A stretch of 56,109 nt of DNA from Smithella sp. (GCA_012797505.1 JAAZOZ010000159.1:1-56109); one strand, 5' to 3'; positions 1 to 8,787 are shown, counted from the stretch's first letter. Program-made: numbers and translations. The notes: generated from the sequence alone by a model not told the origin.

Positions 1-633
1 CATTTCGTCCAGTTCGAACCGCAGATCGCGCAGTTCTTCGGGCCGCCAGGAAAATCCATCCACGACTTCGTCGTTGGAGAGCAGTTGCAGGTGAACTTTC
101 AGGCCGACGTCGCGAATGCGCCGGATGACCGGCTCGGTTTTTCCCACCTGTCTGGGCGTCAGGGTGTAAAGATAGTAGGCGCAAGGGTCGCCTTCATAGT
201 TTTTGCTGGAGACGGCAAAGGTATCCCTGCCGCGCAGGATCTTTTCCTCTTCGCCGCTGCCCCACAGGGAAATACCCACCATCATGCCGGGAAAACGGTC
301 GCGGGGAACCTTGATGAGGCCGTTGGTCGCGCAATACGTCGGAACACGCCGGTAAAAGGCCTCCAGGCGGTCCATGCAAAGCGTCGGCTCTCCGCCGATG
401 AGAATCGCCAGATTCACGCCGCGGGCTTTTTCCCGGTCAATGAAGGCCTCCCACCTGCAGAGTTCCATTTCTTCCTGAACGCGGTTCTCTCCCGAGGAAA
501 AGAAAAAACACCCCTTGCAGCGCAGATTGCACCGGCAGGTGAGATCGTAAATCGAGCTGCGAATGTTGAGGCTGGAGATCCGCCGGTAGCGTTCGCGCCA
601 GACGGAATCCAAAAGTGCGCTGACCGTTTTCAT
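1..633 (-). CDS. Radical SAM protein, C-terminus cut by window edge
   Basis: An open frame starts at ATG 631-633 and runs off the left edge with 211 codons and no stop. The N-terminal region reads IYDLTCRCNLRCKGCFFF, which contains the CxxxCxxC motif that binds the radical SAM [4Fe-4S] cluster. A later IGGEPTL stretch fits the GGEP SAM-binding motif. It is clearly a sister of the next protein (680-1759): the cluster region and the order of motifs match, so the pair arose by duplication. It probably shares a transcript with that gene, 46 bases upstream. The substrate is unknown. Its place at the end of an ACP/hotdog/B12-radical-SAM cluster suggests work on a lipid or another carrier-bound acyl group, which is inference only. 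The start is the first ATG in frame; the Shine-Dalgarno match (GGGAAGGG) lies rather far upstream. Confidence 0.8.
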   Translation of the reverse strand, partial: MKTVSALLDSVWRERYRRISSLNIRSSIYDLTCRCNLRCKGCFFFSSGENRVQEEMELCRWEAFIDREKARGVNLAILIGGEPTLCMDRLEAFYRRVPTYCATNGLIKVPRDRFPGMMVGISLWGSGEEEKILRGRDTFAVSSKNYEGDPCAYYLYTLTPRQVGKTEPVIRRIRDVGLKVHLQLLSNDEVVDGFSWRPEELRDLRFELDEM

Positions 634-679
634 TCGTCAGGGTCTTTTCCCTTCCCATTCCCGAGGCACGCCGCAAAGG

Positions 680-1759
680 CTAACCGGCGGCCGCTCGCGG
701 AGGATGGATGATCTTGTTGCAGAGGTTCTCGCCTTTTTCGTACCCCATGGCCCAGACCGCCAGGTACGTATCCACGTAGTCCAGCCAGGAGGCAAAGGTA
801 TCCGGGTCGCCCGCGTGGCGGTAGAGCCTTGCCGTCACGACGGCGGAGCCGGCGGCGTAATGGCGGCAGTCTGCGCAGTCCGTATCCGGCACGCAGCAGG
901 CCGCCGACCGGTCCCAGTTCAAATCCGTCCGGTACTGGCGAAAAGAGCGCCCCAATCCAATGTCCTGCGAGGGATTGCAGCGGGGATACGAACAGCGGTA
1001 AAGATCATTGAGCCCGCGATCGCTCGTATGCGCAACGGCGTTATAGGCGGAAAAGAGCACCTGCGCCGGATATCGTGACAAAAGCGCCATCATCGTTTCC
1101 CTGGTTTTCAAAAGCGATTCCGCATTGTGGCGCAGGGGACCGGCATATCCGACCGGAGAGGAAAAAACATTAAATGTCATCTTGCAGCCGGCGGCGACCA
1201 GCTCCGCGGCAACATCCCGGGCTTCGCCGATGTTGTCGCGCGTAAACGTATACACAAAAACCGCGCGTGGATCGTTTCGGTAATTTTCAATCTGCTTTTT
1301 CAGGAGATTTTTGGCGCTGCGCGTTTTGAAGCTCGTCGCGTCGTTGCCCCAGACGGAAATATGAATCTTGTAGCCGACCGTTGCCGGTATTTTTTTTAAA
1401 CCATTGGTGGCAATGCAACCCAGCGGCATTTCGGCATAGCACACGGCAAGCAGATCCGGCGCCAGCGAGGGCTCCGCACCCGCCAGCACTACATAGGTGA
1501 TACCGCGGGCCTTTTCCGCCCGCATCAGGCTTCGCCAGTCTTCGGGGGAACAATTCTCCGCGGCAAAGGGCTTGTCCCCTTCGTAATAATAGCAGCCGTC
1601 GCAGCGGATGTTGCAGCGGTTGGTCATGTCGTAGGTGGATTCCCGCAGAAAGAAATACCTGCGCACCTTTTCCCAGCGCGCCCGGACCTCCGGGCGGGCC
1701 AGCAGGTCTTTAAATTTCGTCTGGTCTGATCGAACGGTTTTCGGACGGTTCATGGTCAT
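680..1759 (-). CDS. Radical SAM protein with C-terminal cysteine cluster
   Basis: A 359-residue protein. Residues near 45-60 read DMTNRCNIRCDGCYYY, a CxxxCxxC radical SAM motif. The following LAGAEPSLAPDL corresponds to the GGEP motif, with one Gly replaced by Ala. The C-terminal third holds several cysteines (RCSYPRCNPSQD and AACCVPDTDCADC), which resembles the auxiliary-cluster (SPASM/twitch-like) region of radical SAM maturases or lipid-modifying enzymes. It lies 21 bases downstream of an acyl carrier protein gene on the same strand and just before its truncated paralogue. The context points to chemistry on an ACP-bound or lipid substrate, but the reaction cannot be named. Two closely spaced ATGs (codons 1 and 3) are both possible starts; neither has a strong ribosome binding site. 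Confidence 0.85.
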   Translation of the reverse strand: MTMNRPKTVRSDQTKFKDLLARPEVRARWEKVRRYFFLRESTYDMTNRCNIRCDGCYYYEGDKPFAAENCSPEDWRSLMRAEKARGITYVVLAGAEPSLAPDLLAVCYAEMPLGCIATNGLKKIPATVGYKIHISVWGNDATSFKTRSAKNLLKKQIENYRNDPRAVFVYTFTRDNIGEARDVAAELVAAGCKMTFNVFSSPVGYAGPLRHNAESLLKTRETMMALLSRYPAQVLFSAYNAVAHTSDRGLNDLYRCSYPRCNPSQDIGLGRSFRQYRTDLNWDRSAACCVPDTDCADCRHYAAGSAVVTARLYRHAGDPDTFASWLDYVDTYLAVWAMGYEKGENLCNKIIHPPRAAAG

Positions 1760-1780
1760 GGAGATCTTTGTCTTTTGCCT

Positions 1781-2053
1781 TCAATGCCGGGGAGCGATCT
1801 TTTCTTCAATATATTCACAAATCAACCGGACGGTTTTCAATTTTGGATAATCGTCTTCGTCGATGACAATTTTGTATTCATCCTGCAACACCAGCGCGAT
1901 CGTTGCCAGATCCATGCTGTCGATGCCCAGTTCATCCACCAGGTCCATCTCCGGATTGAAGGTGTCCGGCGTCACGTCTTCCAGTTTAAGCTCGTCGATA
2001 ATGATTTCGGCCACACGCCGCACAATGGCCTTCAGTGCGCTGTTTTCAGGCAT
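1781..2053 (-). CDS. Acyl carrier protein
   Basis: A 90-residue acidic protein with the phosphopantetheine attachment motif LGIDSMDLA; the Ser of DSM is the expected attachment residue. I chose the ATG at 2051-2053 (MPENSALK) over the ATG six codons earlier because a strong AAGGAGG lies five bases upstream of it. Acyl carrier proteins shuttle acyl or beta-hydroxyacyl intermediates between synthesis enzymes in the cytoplasm. This is one of two ACPs in a cluster without ketosynthase genes in view, so it is likely specialised rather than the housekeeping AcpP. It lies 14 bases after the hotdog dehydratase-like gene, consistent with translational linkage. Confidence 0.9.
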   Translation of the reverse strand: MPENSALKAIVRRVAEIIIDELKLEDVTPDTFNPEMDLVDELGIDSMDLATIALVLQDEYKIVIDEDDYPKLKTVRLICEYIEEKIAPRH

Positions 2054-2067
2054 TCCAGCCTCCTTTT

Positions 2068-2442
2068 TCATTCCTGTGCTTTTGCCACCGTCATCAGTCC
2101 GCTGCAGACCATGTTTCCCCGAACCGTCACTTTAAAGTGAAACAGGATTTCGCCGTTCTGCACCTCCCGGGCAAGGATCAGAGCCATTTTTTCTCCCGGA
2201 CGGACCGGCCCGGTAAACCTTACTCTTTTCAAAGAAGAGATTTTGAGGGACTCTCCCCGGTGGGATGCATCCTTCAAAACCGCTTCATAGACGGTGCTGA
2301 TGAGAGCAATTCCCGGCAGGATCGGTTCCCCCGGAAAATGACCTTTAAACCAAACGGAATTTTCCGGCACGTCGGCCTTGGCTTCGATGCCGTCCAGCGC
2401 AGTCCACTGGACATCTTTGAGCAATTTCCATCGATCGGTCAA
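2068..2442 (-). CDS. FabZ-like hotdog protein (3-hydroxyacyl-ACP dehydratase family)
   Basis: A 124-residue hotdog protein. The segment FKGHFPGEPILPGIALIS is the FabZ/FabA-type core helix region: the His of GHFPG is the usual catalytic His, and the PILPG stretch is typical. In the family the second catalytic acid (Glu) lies a few residues later, but here the position reads ALIST, so the residue that completes the active site is unclear and the protein may be a non-dehydrating relative. The start is TTG at 2442, preceded by GGAAAGGA. It sits directly before the ACP gene. Predicted role: handling of ACP-bound 3-hydroxyacyl or enoyl intermediates for an unusual lipid. Confidence 0.8.
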   Translation of the reverse strand: MTDRWKLLKDVQWTALDGIEAKADVPENSVWFKGHFPGEPILPGIALISTVYEAVLKDASHRGESLKISSLKRVRFTGPVRPGEKMALILAREVQNGEILFHFKVTVRGNMVCSGLMTVAKAQE

Positions 2443-2572
2443 AATCCTTTCCTTTCCCCGTTGATTCGTTTACGCCCGAATAAAGGATGAGTTCTATATC
2501 ACTTATTATTTATTCAATCAAAAATTTTTTCAGCAGGCGAATACAAAAAGAATTTCAATCAAAGACAAGCCG

Positions 2573-3379
2573 TTACAACGATTTCAGCCTCATGATGTCC
2601 CGGCCCGCCAGCTCGGCGAGCGGCACAATCTTCAGCCCTCTGGCCCTGATGCCCGCCAGAATTTTTTCCATTTCGTTCCATAAAACGTCAGGATCATCAG
2701 AGCCCTGCCGCGGCCGGTCATGCAAAAGGACGATGTCGTCTCCTTTTATTTTTTGAAGAATCCTGCCCGAAAGATTCCGAATGCGCCGGTTCCCCGCGTC
2801 CCGCGCCCGGCAACTGAAGGTGACGCAAAACAATCCCTCCGCCTTCAGAATGGGAAAAAGCTTCGGATTGACAATGCCGACCGGCGGGCGGAAGGCCAGG
2901 GCATCGATTCCCATTTTTCGCAAAACCTCCCCGGCTTCCACAACTTCGCGCTGCAGCGTGCGGCTCCCCTTCAGCATCAGGAAAGGATCATGACTCATGG
3001 AATGATTGCCGATCGTGTGACCGCGCCGGATCAACTCGCGAATCAGATTTGGACAGCGCGCGGCGTTGACACCGGACACGAAGAAAGTGGCTTTCGCGTC
3101 GTGACGGTCCAGCAGGGCAAGAATCTTTTCCGTTGTGGCTTCGAAAGGGCCGTCATCAAAAGTGAGGGCGACAACATTTTTTCCCGTTCGTCCCCGGTGG
3201 ATGACCGGCCCCAGAAAATTGGTTTGAGGGAAAAAGCAGGATGCCACGCACACACCCACATACAAAGACAACACCGCGGCCGAAAGCAGTGGATGAACAA
3301 AAAAAACCGCAGCCGCGGAGATCAAAACCGTTCCCCCTGTAATCAGGACGGGGCTTAGCCGTTTTTTCCCGTCTTCCAT
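2573..3379 (-). CDS. Membrane-anchored polysaccharide deacetylase (NodB/CE4 family)
   Basis: A 268-residue protein with two hydrophobic segments at the N-terminus (about residues 11-30 and 32-50), then a NodB domain. The motifs TFDDGP (catalytic and metal Asp) and HSMSH (metal His pair) are intact, and FRPPVG corresponds to the usual RxPxG motif. Family members remove acetyl groups from N-acetylated sugars in peptidoglycan, lipopolysaccharide or glycolipid. The anchor places the domain outside the cytoplasmic membrane. An SD-like GGAGAG precedes ATG 3379. Its place between ACP-linked lipid genes makes a glycolipid or lipid A-like head group a plausible substrate, which is inference. Confidence 0.88.
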   Translation of the reverse strand: MEDGKKRLSPVLITGGTVLISAAAVFFVHPLLSAAVLSLYVGVCVASCFFPQTNFLGPVIHRGRTGKNVVALTFDDGPFEATTEKILALLDRHDAKATFFVSGVNAARCPNLIRELIRRGHTIGNHSMSHDPFLMLKGSRTLQREVVEAGEVLRKMGIDALAFRPPVGIVNPKLFPILKAEGLFCVTFSCRARDAGNRRIRNLSGRILQKIKGDDIVLLHDRPRQGSDDPDVLWNEMEKILAGIRARGLKIVPLAELAGRDIMRLKSL

Positions 3380-3532
3380 GAAAAGTCTCTCCGGGTAAGC
3401 CGTTTAGAAACAGCGTGACAACGGCTTGAGTCACCTGACCACTCAACCACCTAACCGCCTAAAGGTGGCGCGAGGTCACGCGATGTGGTACGAGGTCAAC
3501 CAGCCCTTCCCCGCGAAAAAGCCGGACCGATG

Positions 3533-4885
3533 CTATGCGATGAGATATTCCCACAACGGACCCGTATGCCCGCGCTCGTAGAGTCTGGGCAGGATGCGCG
3601 TCGCCTTGCCCTCCCCAGCCCCGATCAGCCAGTTGATCCTTCCGGCGGCATGCGTTTCAACGATCCGGATGATTTCAGGGCCGGACAGAAAAGGCGAGCG
3701 GTAAAAAATCGGATCCATCAGATTCTGCGAGGCCTGAATCTGTCCTTCGCGCAAAGCCGTCTCGTACAGCGCCGTGTGTGGGTAAATGCGAATACCGCAG
3801 AAAAAGAAAAAAACCGCCCGGTTCAGCCGATCGACACCCTCCAGGGTCTCCCGCAGGGTCTCCCGGTTTTCGTCGGGGCCACCCAGCAAAAAATAGTGGG
3901 CGATGTGGAGGCCGGCCTTTTCAGCCTGCCGGTGGGCCTCAAAGACATCGGCGGCGGCAAAAGGCTTCCTGAAATTCGACAGCATCGTGTCGCAAAGCGA
4001 CTCCGTGCCGAATTCCACGTGCGAAAGACCGGCATCCGCCAGTTGTTGAAAATAACCTTCCGGGGGAACGGTGGGAGCAAAAAATCCTCCCCAGGGAACG
4101 GTGACGCCCCGGTCCTTGAAAGCCCGGGCAACCTGAAGGCTGTGTTCGTAACTGGCGTTGAATGCGGAATCGGTCACAAAAATATATTTGGCGCCGGCGT
4201 CCTGCAGCCGACGGGCCTGATGGGCGACCTCCCGCGGGTCCAGCAGCCGCATTTTGCCGCCTTCAATGTGGGGATAGGTGCAGTAACTGCATCGAAACGG
4301 GCATCCCCGTTTGGTCTGCAAATTCAGCATGCCGCCATACGAGATATAAAATTTTGTGTATTCGGCATCGGGATCAAAGACCCGGTGCAGCTCTCCCTTC
4401 CAGGGGAGATAGCGAACGGACGAAGTTTCAGAGGTAATCACCCCCGGAATAGAGGCCGCGTTCCCCTTCTGTTCCAGCGTATCGAGGAGCAACGAAAGCC
4501 TCTCCCCTTCTCCGGCAACGCCGAAATCCGCGCCGAGCGCCCGGAAAAATTCGAGGGGAAACACCGTGTAGCCGCTCCCGCCCAGAATGAGCGGCGCCTT
4601 CGATTGCATCCGGATAATGCCGATCATGTCCTGATAGTCGGAAAGGAAACCGCGGGGGCTCATCAGGTCCGTGTTGTCGATATTGCGTATTGAAAATCCG
4701 ATGTAGTCCGGTTCGTACTCCCGGACCTGCACCCCCAGCATATCCAGAGACGGACAAAAATTCATATCCAGAATTTTCGTTTGATAACGGGGCTTCAGGG
4801 CGCCCGCTACATAGTCAAGCCCCAGCGGATACACCGGATAGGGCTTCTTCATCCTGTTGGCGGAAATCAGCAATACTTTCTTCAT
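3533..4885 (-). CDS. B12-binding radical SAM protein, likely lipid biosynthesis
   Basis: A 450-residue protein. The N-terminal 150 residues form a Rossmann-like cobalamin-binding region (start MKKVLLIS, later APLILGGSGYTV), followed by a radical SAM domain with the CxxxCxxC motif KRGCPFRCSYCTYP near residue 205. These class B enzymes use cobalamin and S-adenosylmethionine for radical methylations or C-C bond rearrangements at unactivated carbon. I recall proteins of this type with nearby ACP and FabZ-like genes being labelled lipid biosynthesis B12-binding/radical SAM proteins in reference annotations, which matches the neighbours here. No classical DxHxxG cobalamin motif is evident, as is common in this class. 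The ribosome binding site is weak. Confidence 0.85.
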   Translation of the reverse strand: MKKVLLISANRMKKPYPVYPLGLDYVAGALKPRYQTKILDMNFCPSLDMLGVQVREYEPDYIGFSIRNIDNTDLMSPRGFLSDYQDMIGIIRMQSKAPLILGGSGYTVFPLEFFRALGADFGVAGEGERLSLLLDTLEQKGNAASIPGVITSETSSVRYLPWKGELHRVFDPDAEYTKFYISYGGMLNLQTKRGCPFRCSYCTYPHIEGGKMRLLDPREVAHQARRLQDAGAKYIFVTDSAFNASYEHSLQVARAFKDRGVTVPWGGFFAPTVPPEGYFQQLADAGLSHVEFGTESLCDTMLSNFRKPFAAADVFEAHRQAEKAGLHIAHYFLLGGPDENRETLRETLEGVDRLNRAVFFFFCGIRIYPHTALYETALREGQIQASQNLMDPIFYRSPFLSGPEIIRIVETHAAGRINWLIGAGEGKATRILPRLYERGHTGPLWEYLIA

Positions 4886-4943
4886 GAAACCATTCTGCTT
4901 TGGATCGTTGGAAGATCAGGGCCGTTTCCAGCCCCGGCAGGAA

Positions 4944-5216
4944 TCAGGCTCTGGAGGCTCTGACCTGGAGAATGAAGGTCGCCAGTGTGCGGACCGAAGC
5001 AAATACCTTGGCGCCCAGTTCCTTGCTGTCAATTTTAACGCCGTAATCCTTTTCAATCATCATCACCAGCTCCAGCACATCGATGGAATCAATGCCCGTC
5101 TCGCCGCCGACCAACGGATCATCATCCTTTATGTCCTCGGGGGTTACGTCCAGCAACCCCAGCGTTGCAATGATTTTGCCCTTCAGGTCTTTGATGGTTT
5201 CTTCTACCGTGCTCAT
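4944..5216 (-). CDS. Acyl carrier protein, second copy
   Basis: A 90-residue acidic protein with the motif TGIDSIDVLELVM, where the DSI serine is the predicted phosphopantetheine site. A GAGGTG sits six bases before ATG 5216. It is distinct in sequence from the ACP at 1781-2053, so the cluster has two dedicated carriers, perhaps for different acyl chains or different steps. It lies 58 bases upstream of the B12-radical SAM gene on the same strand. Confidence 0.9.
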   Translation of the reverse strand: MSTVEETIKDLKGKIIATLGLLDVTPEDIKDDDPLVGGETGIDSIDVLELVMMIEKDYGVKIDSKELGAKVFASVRTLATFILQVRASRA

Positions 5217-5357
5217 GCGTCACCTCAATCGATTAATGAAAACTTCTCCCGGCATCCCGCCGGGCATCCTAAATCCGCCTCGAAGGGATCGGATGAAGTC
5301 CCCCCCCGCTGAAGCCGAAAGCAGCGGCCCTTGCGCCCGCTGCCGGAGCTTTGTGCC

Positions 5358-5780
5358 TCAAGCGCTTCCACCTCCCGGGCAGTTGTCCGAATCCGTCCCT
5401 GCAAAAGACGGGTGATCCTTCCCCAGAATCTTTTCCAGCACAACCCTGGTCAACCAGCGGGAAAACACCTGGAAATATTTTTTTCCCGCCATCTTGATTC
5501 CGATAATGAACACAATGGTGGAAACGGCATATATCAGCGGTCCTCCGACGACCAGTACCAGCGGCTCCTTGATCCAGACCGCGATGACGCCCATGGCCAC
5601 AACCGCCGGCAAACCGATGGCATAACTGAACGCGATCAGGCCGAGGCCAACGAGAATTTTAGGCGTCGGTTTTTCCTTGATGGCCGACAAATCGGCTCTT
5701 TCCAAAATCGCCGATCTGCAATATTCTTTGCGGGCAAAATAAAGGGCCGTTTTTTTGAGAATGCTCAAAACCAGTCTCAA
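5358..5780 (-). CDS. Small membrane protein of unknown function
   Basis: A 140-residue protein with two or three hydrophobic stretches (about residues 42-65, 66-82 and 84-97) and a basic N-terminal cytoplasmic segment. It appears to be the first gene of the minus-strand lipid cluster. The only in-frame start candidates are TTG at 5780 and later alternative codons; an in-frame TAA lies just upstream, and no clear ribosome binding site is visible. I do not recognise the family. The 140 bases between its stop and the ACP gene show no further gene. Confidence 0.6.
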   Translation of the reverse strand: MRLVLSILKKTALYFARKEYCRSAILERADLSAIKEKPTPKILVGLGLIAFSYAIGLPAVVAMGVIAVWIKEPLVLVVGGPLIYAVSTIVFIIGIKMAGKKYFQVFSRWLTRVVLEKILGKDHPSFAGTDSDNCPGGGSA

Positions 5781-5807
5781 CCACGCAGCTTAATTAAAAA
5801 CGTGGGG

Positions 5808-5837
5808 ATCATATCTGGAATCGGGAAAGTTTTGCAA
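5808..5837 (-). promoter_or_regulatory. Candidate sigma-70 promoter for the lipid cluster
   Basis: Read on the minus strand, TTGCAA (5832-5837) and TATGAT (5808-5813) are separated by 18 bases. Transcription would start near 5800, just before the TTG start at 5780. It is divergent from the promoter at 5863-5892. Confidence 0.5.
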
Positions 5838-5862
5838 TAGTTTTTTGGCCTTCAGAAATTTC

Positions 5863-5892
5863 TTGGCATAAAAGGGCAAATTCGGCTATAAG
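5863..5892 (+). promoter_or_regulatory. Candidate sigma-70 promoter for the flavin reductase-rubredoxin gene
   Basis: TTGGCA (5863-5868) and TATAAG (5887-5892) are separated by 18 bases. The predicted start is about 33 bases before the ATG at 5932. The -24/-12 spacing does not fit sigma-54: the GC dinucleotide is one base off. Confidence 0.5.
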
Positions 5893-5931
5893 AACGTATT
5901 ATTAACTCATCCGGAAAAGAGGAAAGAAAAT

Positions 5932-6627
5932 ATGAACAGAGCAGCCCTTCACCAGATCAGTTACGGCGTCTATATTGTCACCTCAGGCAAAGACGGCACC
6001 TTCAACGGTCAGATCGCCAACTCCATTGTCCAAGTTACCTCCAAACCCGCCACCCTGGCCATCTGCATCAATAAAGAAAACTACACACACGCCTTGATAC
6101 GGAAAAGCGGAAAATTTGTCGTTTCCATCCTGTCGGAGGCCGCTCCGATGACCTTCATCGGACTTTTCGGCTTTAAAAGCGGACGCGACGTCGATAAGTT
6201 AAAAGACGTCAAAAGCAGGATCGGCGCCACCGGCGTGCCGATCGTTCTGGATTATTCCCTGGGATTTGCCGAGGCCGAAGTGGAAGGCGAACTGGACGGC
6301 GGAACGCACACGATTTTCCTGGGCAAAGTTGTCGAGGCGGATCTGGTGGGGGAAGGCACACCAATGACATACGCCTATTATCAGAACGTCAAGGGCGGCA
6401 AATCCCCCAAATCCGCTCCGACATTTGATGCGGACGCGGCCGTTGCCAAACCCAAAATTCAGGCCGCCGCCCGCTATGTGTGCAGCATCTGCGGTTATGT
6501 CTATGACCCCGCCGAGGGCGATCCAGAAAACGGCATCGCTCGGGGCACCCGATTCGAAGACATTCCCGACGCCTGGACCTGCCCGGTTTGCGGCGCGGAG
6601 AAAAAAATGTTTGAAGTGGATAAGTAA
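5932..6627 (+). CDS. Flavin reductase-rubredoxin fusion (high molecular weight rubredoxin type)
   Basis: A 231-residue protein with two domains. Residues 1-165 form a flavin reductase-like FMN-binding split barrel (GQIANSIVQVTSKPATLAICIN, later GTHTIFLGKV). Residues 178-231 form a rubredoxin with both iron knuckles, CSICGY and CPVCGA. Proteins of this architecture pass electrons from NAD(P)H or ferredoxin partners to oxygen- or peroxide-reducing flavoproteins in anaerobes, so a role in oxidative stress defence in the cytoplasm is likely. GAGGAAAG precedes ATG 5932. The HEAT-repeat gene begins 24 bases after its stop and is probably co-transcribed. Confidence 0.9.
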   Translation: MNRAALHQISYGVYIVTSGKDGTFNGQIANSIVQVTSKPATLAICINKENYTHALIRKSGKFVVSILSEAAPMTFIGLFGFKSGRDVDKLKDVKSRIGATGVPIVLDYSLGFAEAEVEGELDGGTHTIFLGKVVEADLVGEGTPMTYAYYQNVKGGKSPKSAPTFDADAAVAKPKIQAAARYVCSICGYVYDPAEGDPENGIARGTRFEDIPDAWTCPVCGAEKKMFEVDK

Positions 6628-6651
6628 GTTTTCAGGAAGGAGAAAACAGCC

Positions 6652-8775
6652 TTGACAGACACGGTAAAGCAATCCAGCCTGGATGTTCTTGTCGCCATGA
6701 ATACGGTGGTCAAGAACATTCGCTTCTATCCGTTGAGCAGCGCCCTCGTCATGAACGGAGTGGAAAACCTTTACCAGGTTTTTCTGAACTATTTCAAGGC
6801 TTATCCGTCGTTTATTCTGTCGGAATCCGAAAGAACCCTGTTGATCGGCGATGAGCCCCTGACGCAAAAAGATCACGAAAAACCCTACGTTGTCTCCACC
6901 CTGGAGATTCTCCTGAAGTTCAACATCAAAAGCATTGCGCTGCACAGAGGGCTGGAAAAGAGGGAATTAGTCACTCTGCTGGCTCACCTCGCGAAAGATC
7001 CGGAAAAACTCCTGGACGAGGGCGGCCTGCAGGAAATCATCGAAAAAAATCATTTGTCCCATATCCGCCTGGATGAAAAAATATTCGTCGCCAAAGGAAA
7101 AAATCAAAAAATCGTCTCCAGCCTGGAGCTCACCGACGACCAGATTCTTCAGTATTTGAGCGAATCGCACCCCGAATTGCAGGATGACCTGCAAAAGATT
7201 CTGGAAATGACGGACGGTCCGGAGTGGCTCTTGAAGTTCTTTGAGGAAAACCTTTCCAAACTGGCCGCGCAAGAAAACGCCCTGCCCGACGTTCAACTCG
7301 CGGAAAAGCTGACCGGCATCGTGGAACAGATCGATCAGGTTTCGGACCGGCTGGACCCGAATACGCAGCAAAAGATCCGTGACGGAATCGACCGGTTCGT
7401 CGGCAGCATCAGACCAGGCACGGCCAGAGAAATTCTCTTACAAAACCAAAACAGCTCCACAAGCGGCACGCTGATGCGGCGCCTGGTCGGCAAACTCCGG
7501 CAGGACGCCTTGGGAACGGCATCCGAAGGCCCGGAGGGCGCGGCTGATTTCAATCAGGAAGAACCCCAGGAAGCGGACAGCCTGCCGCAGATTCAGGAAA
7601 ACATCGAACGGCTGCTCGGCGACAGCGCAAAAGGCGTCCTGGATGAAGCGGTCATGTCGTCCCTGGTCCGCTCAGTGGAAGCCCTGGCCGCGCAAAAAGA
7701 ACGGGCACCCCTCGAAACCATCATGAACCGCTTCCTGGCAAACATGTTTGCCGAAGACGCCAAAGTGAGGGACCAGGCGGCGCGCGCGCTGATCGAAATT
7801 GTTGAAAATCTGCCGGATAAAGAAAAGCAAACCGTCCTTCGGGGAATCGCCGGCAAACTGCTGGACTGGGTCAAGCTGGAAACGCTGGCAACCCAGTCCT
7901 ATCGGAAGATCTGCGACTTTCTCAGGGACCATGTGAATCATCTGATCTGGCAGGATGACTTTCACGCGGCCATTCCAATGCTGGACTTTTTCAACGACGT
8001 CCGGACGGGCGTGATCGAAAAAAACGACACGATCCACGAGATCTCCGTTGACTTTATCGACGCCTGCGCCTCTGATGAGCGAATTGCCATCTTGTTCAAT
8101 ATTTTCAAGGAGGGCGAACCGGATCAAAAGCGCGATGCGGGAGAGATGCTGATCCGGCTTGGCGACGCCGCCATGAATCAGCTTCTGGACCTTCTCAAGG
8201 AGCAACGGGACAGCAATGAACGCGTTCGCATCATGCGGCTGATCATCAGCGCCGGCCGAAGGGCCATACCGCCCGTCCGCGACCGGATCGGCAAGGATCA
8301 GCCCTGGTTTTACCTGCGGAACATCGCCTATATCCTGAGCCACGTCGGAGATGAATCCAGCGCCGAAGCCCTGCAGCCGCTGCTGCTCCACGAAAACATC
8401 AAGGTGAGGCTGGAGGCCCTGAAAGGCATCAATCGCACCGGAAAAAGCCAGCGCTGCGCGCTGCTCCTTTCCGTCCTGCCGCAGGCGGATCATAAATTCA
8501 TGATCAATATCGTTGACGTGCTCGGCAGCGCGAAATGCGCCGAGGCGGAGCCTGCGCTGCTCATCCTGCTGGAAAACAATCCGATCAAAGACAAAGACCT
8601 GCGGGCAAATCTGCAGGAAAGGATCTGCGCCGCTCTCGGCAGCATCGGACTGCCCAACTCCATCCCCACCCTGTCCAAAATCGTCGAAACCAAATCCTTT
8701 TTGGGAATCAGCCGGTACCCGGAAAATGTGAAGGCCGCCGCCGCCAGAGCGCTGGCGTCCATTAAAAAAAGGTAG
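6652..8775 (+). CDS. HEAT-repeat protein of unknown function
   Basis: A 707-residue protein. The C-terminal half (about residues 370-700) is a run of helical HEAT-like repeats of roughly 35-40 residues, for example DAAMNQLLDLLKEQRDSNER and ALLILLENNPIKDK. The first 180 residues are a separate region that includes LLIGDEPLTQKDH. HEAT arrays are protein-binding scaffolds. No catalytic motif, signal peptide or membrane segment was found, so it should be cytoplasmic. The start is TTG at 6652, supported by GGAAGGAG about ten bases upstream and by the lack of an in-frame ATG nearby. The stop lies 12 bases from the end of the broken TolC-like gene on the other strand. Confidence 0.75.
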   Translation: MTDTVKQSSLDVLVAMNTVVKNIRFYPLSSALVMNGVENLYQVFLNYFKAYPSFILSESERTLLIGDEPLTQKDHEKPYVVSTLEILLKFNIKSIALHRGLEKRELVTLLAHLAKDPEKLLDEGGLQEIIEKNHLSHIRLDEKIFVAKGKNQKIVSSLELTDDQILQYLSESHPELQDDLQKILEMTDGPEWLLKFFEENLSKLAAQENALPDVQLAEKLTGIVEQIDQVSDRLDPNTQQKIRDGIDRFVGSIRPGTAREILLQNQNSSTSGTLMRRLVGKLRQDALGTASEGPEGAADFNQEEPQEADSLPQIQENIERLLGDSAKGVLDEAVMSSLVRSVEALAAQKERAPLETIMNRFLANMFAEDAKVRDQAARALIEIVENLPDKEKQTVLRGIAGKLLDWVKLETLATQSYRKICDFLRDHVNHLIWQDDFHAAIPMLDFFNDVRTGVIEKNDTIHEISVDFIDACASDERIAILFNIFKEGEPDQKRDAGEMLIRLGDAAMNQLLDLLKEQRDSNERVRIMRLIISAGRRAIPPVRDRIGKDQPWFYLRNIAYILSHVGDESSAEALQPLLLHENIKVRLEALKGINRTGKSQRCALLLSVLPQADHKFMINIVDVLGSAKCAEAEPALLILLENNPIKDKDLRANLQERICAALGSIGLPNSIPTLSKIVETKSFLGISRYPENVKAAAARALASIKKR

Positions 8776-8787
8776 CGCCTCCCCGGT

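Noticed and set aside
85..711. A 208-codon plus-strand open frame at the left end
   Set aside because: The opposite strand encodes a clear radical SAM protein with CxxxCxxC through the same bases.
5863..5892. Sigma-54 promoter before the flavin reductase-rubredoxin gene
   Set aside because: TTGGCA is present but the GC of the -12 element is one base too close; the sigma-70 reading fits better.
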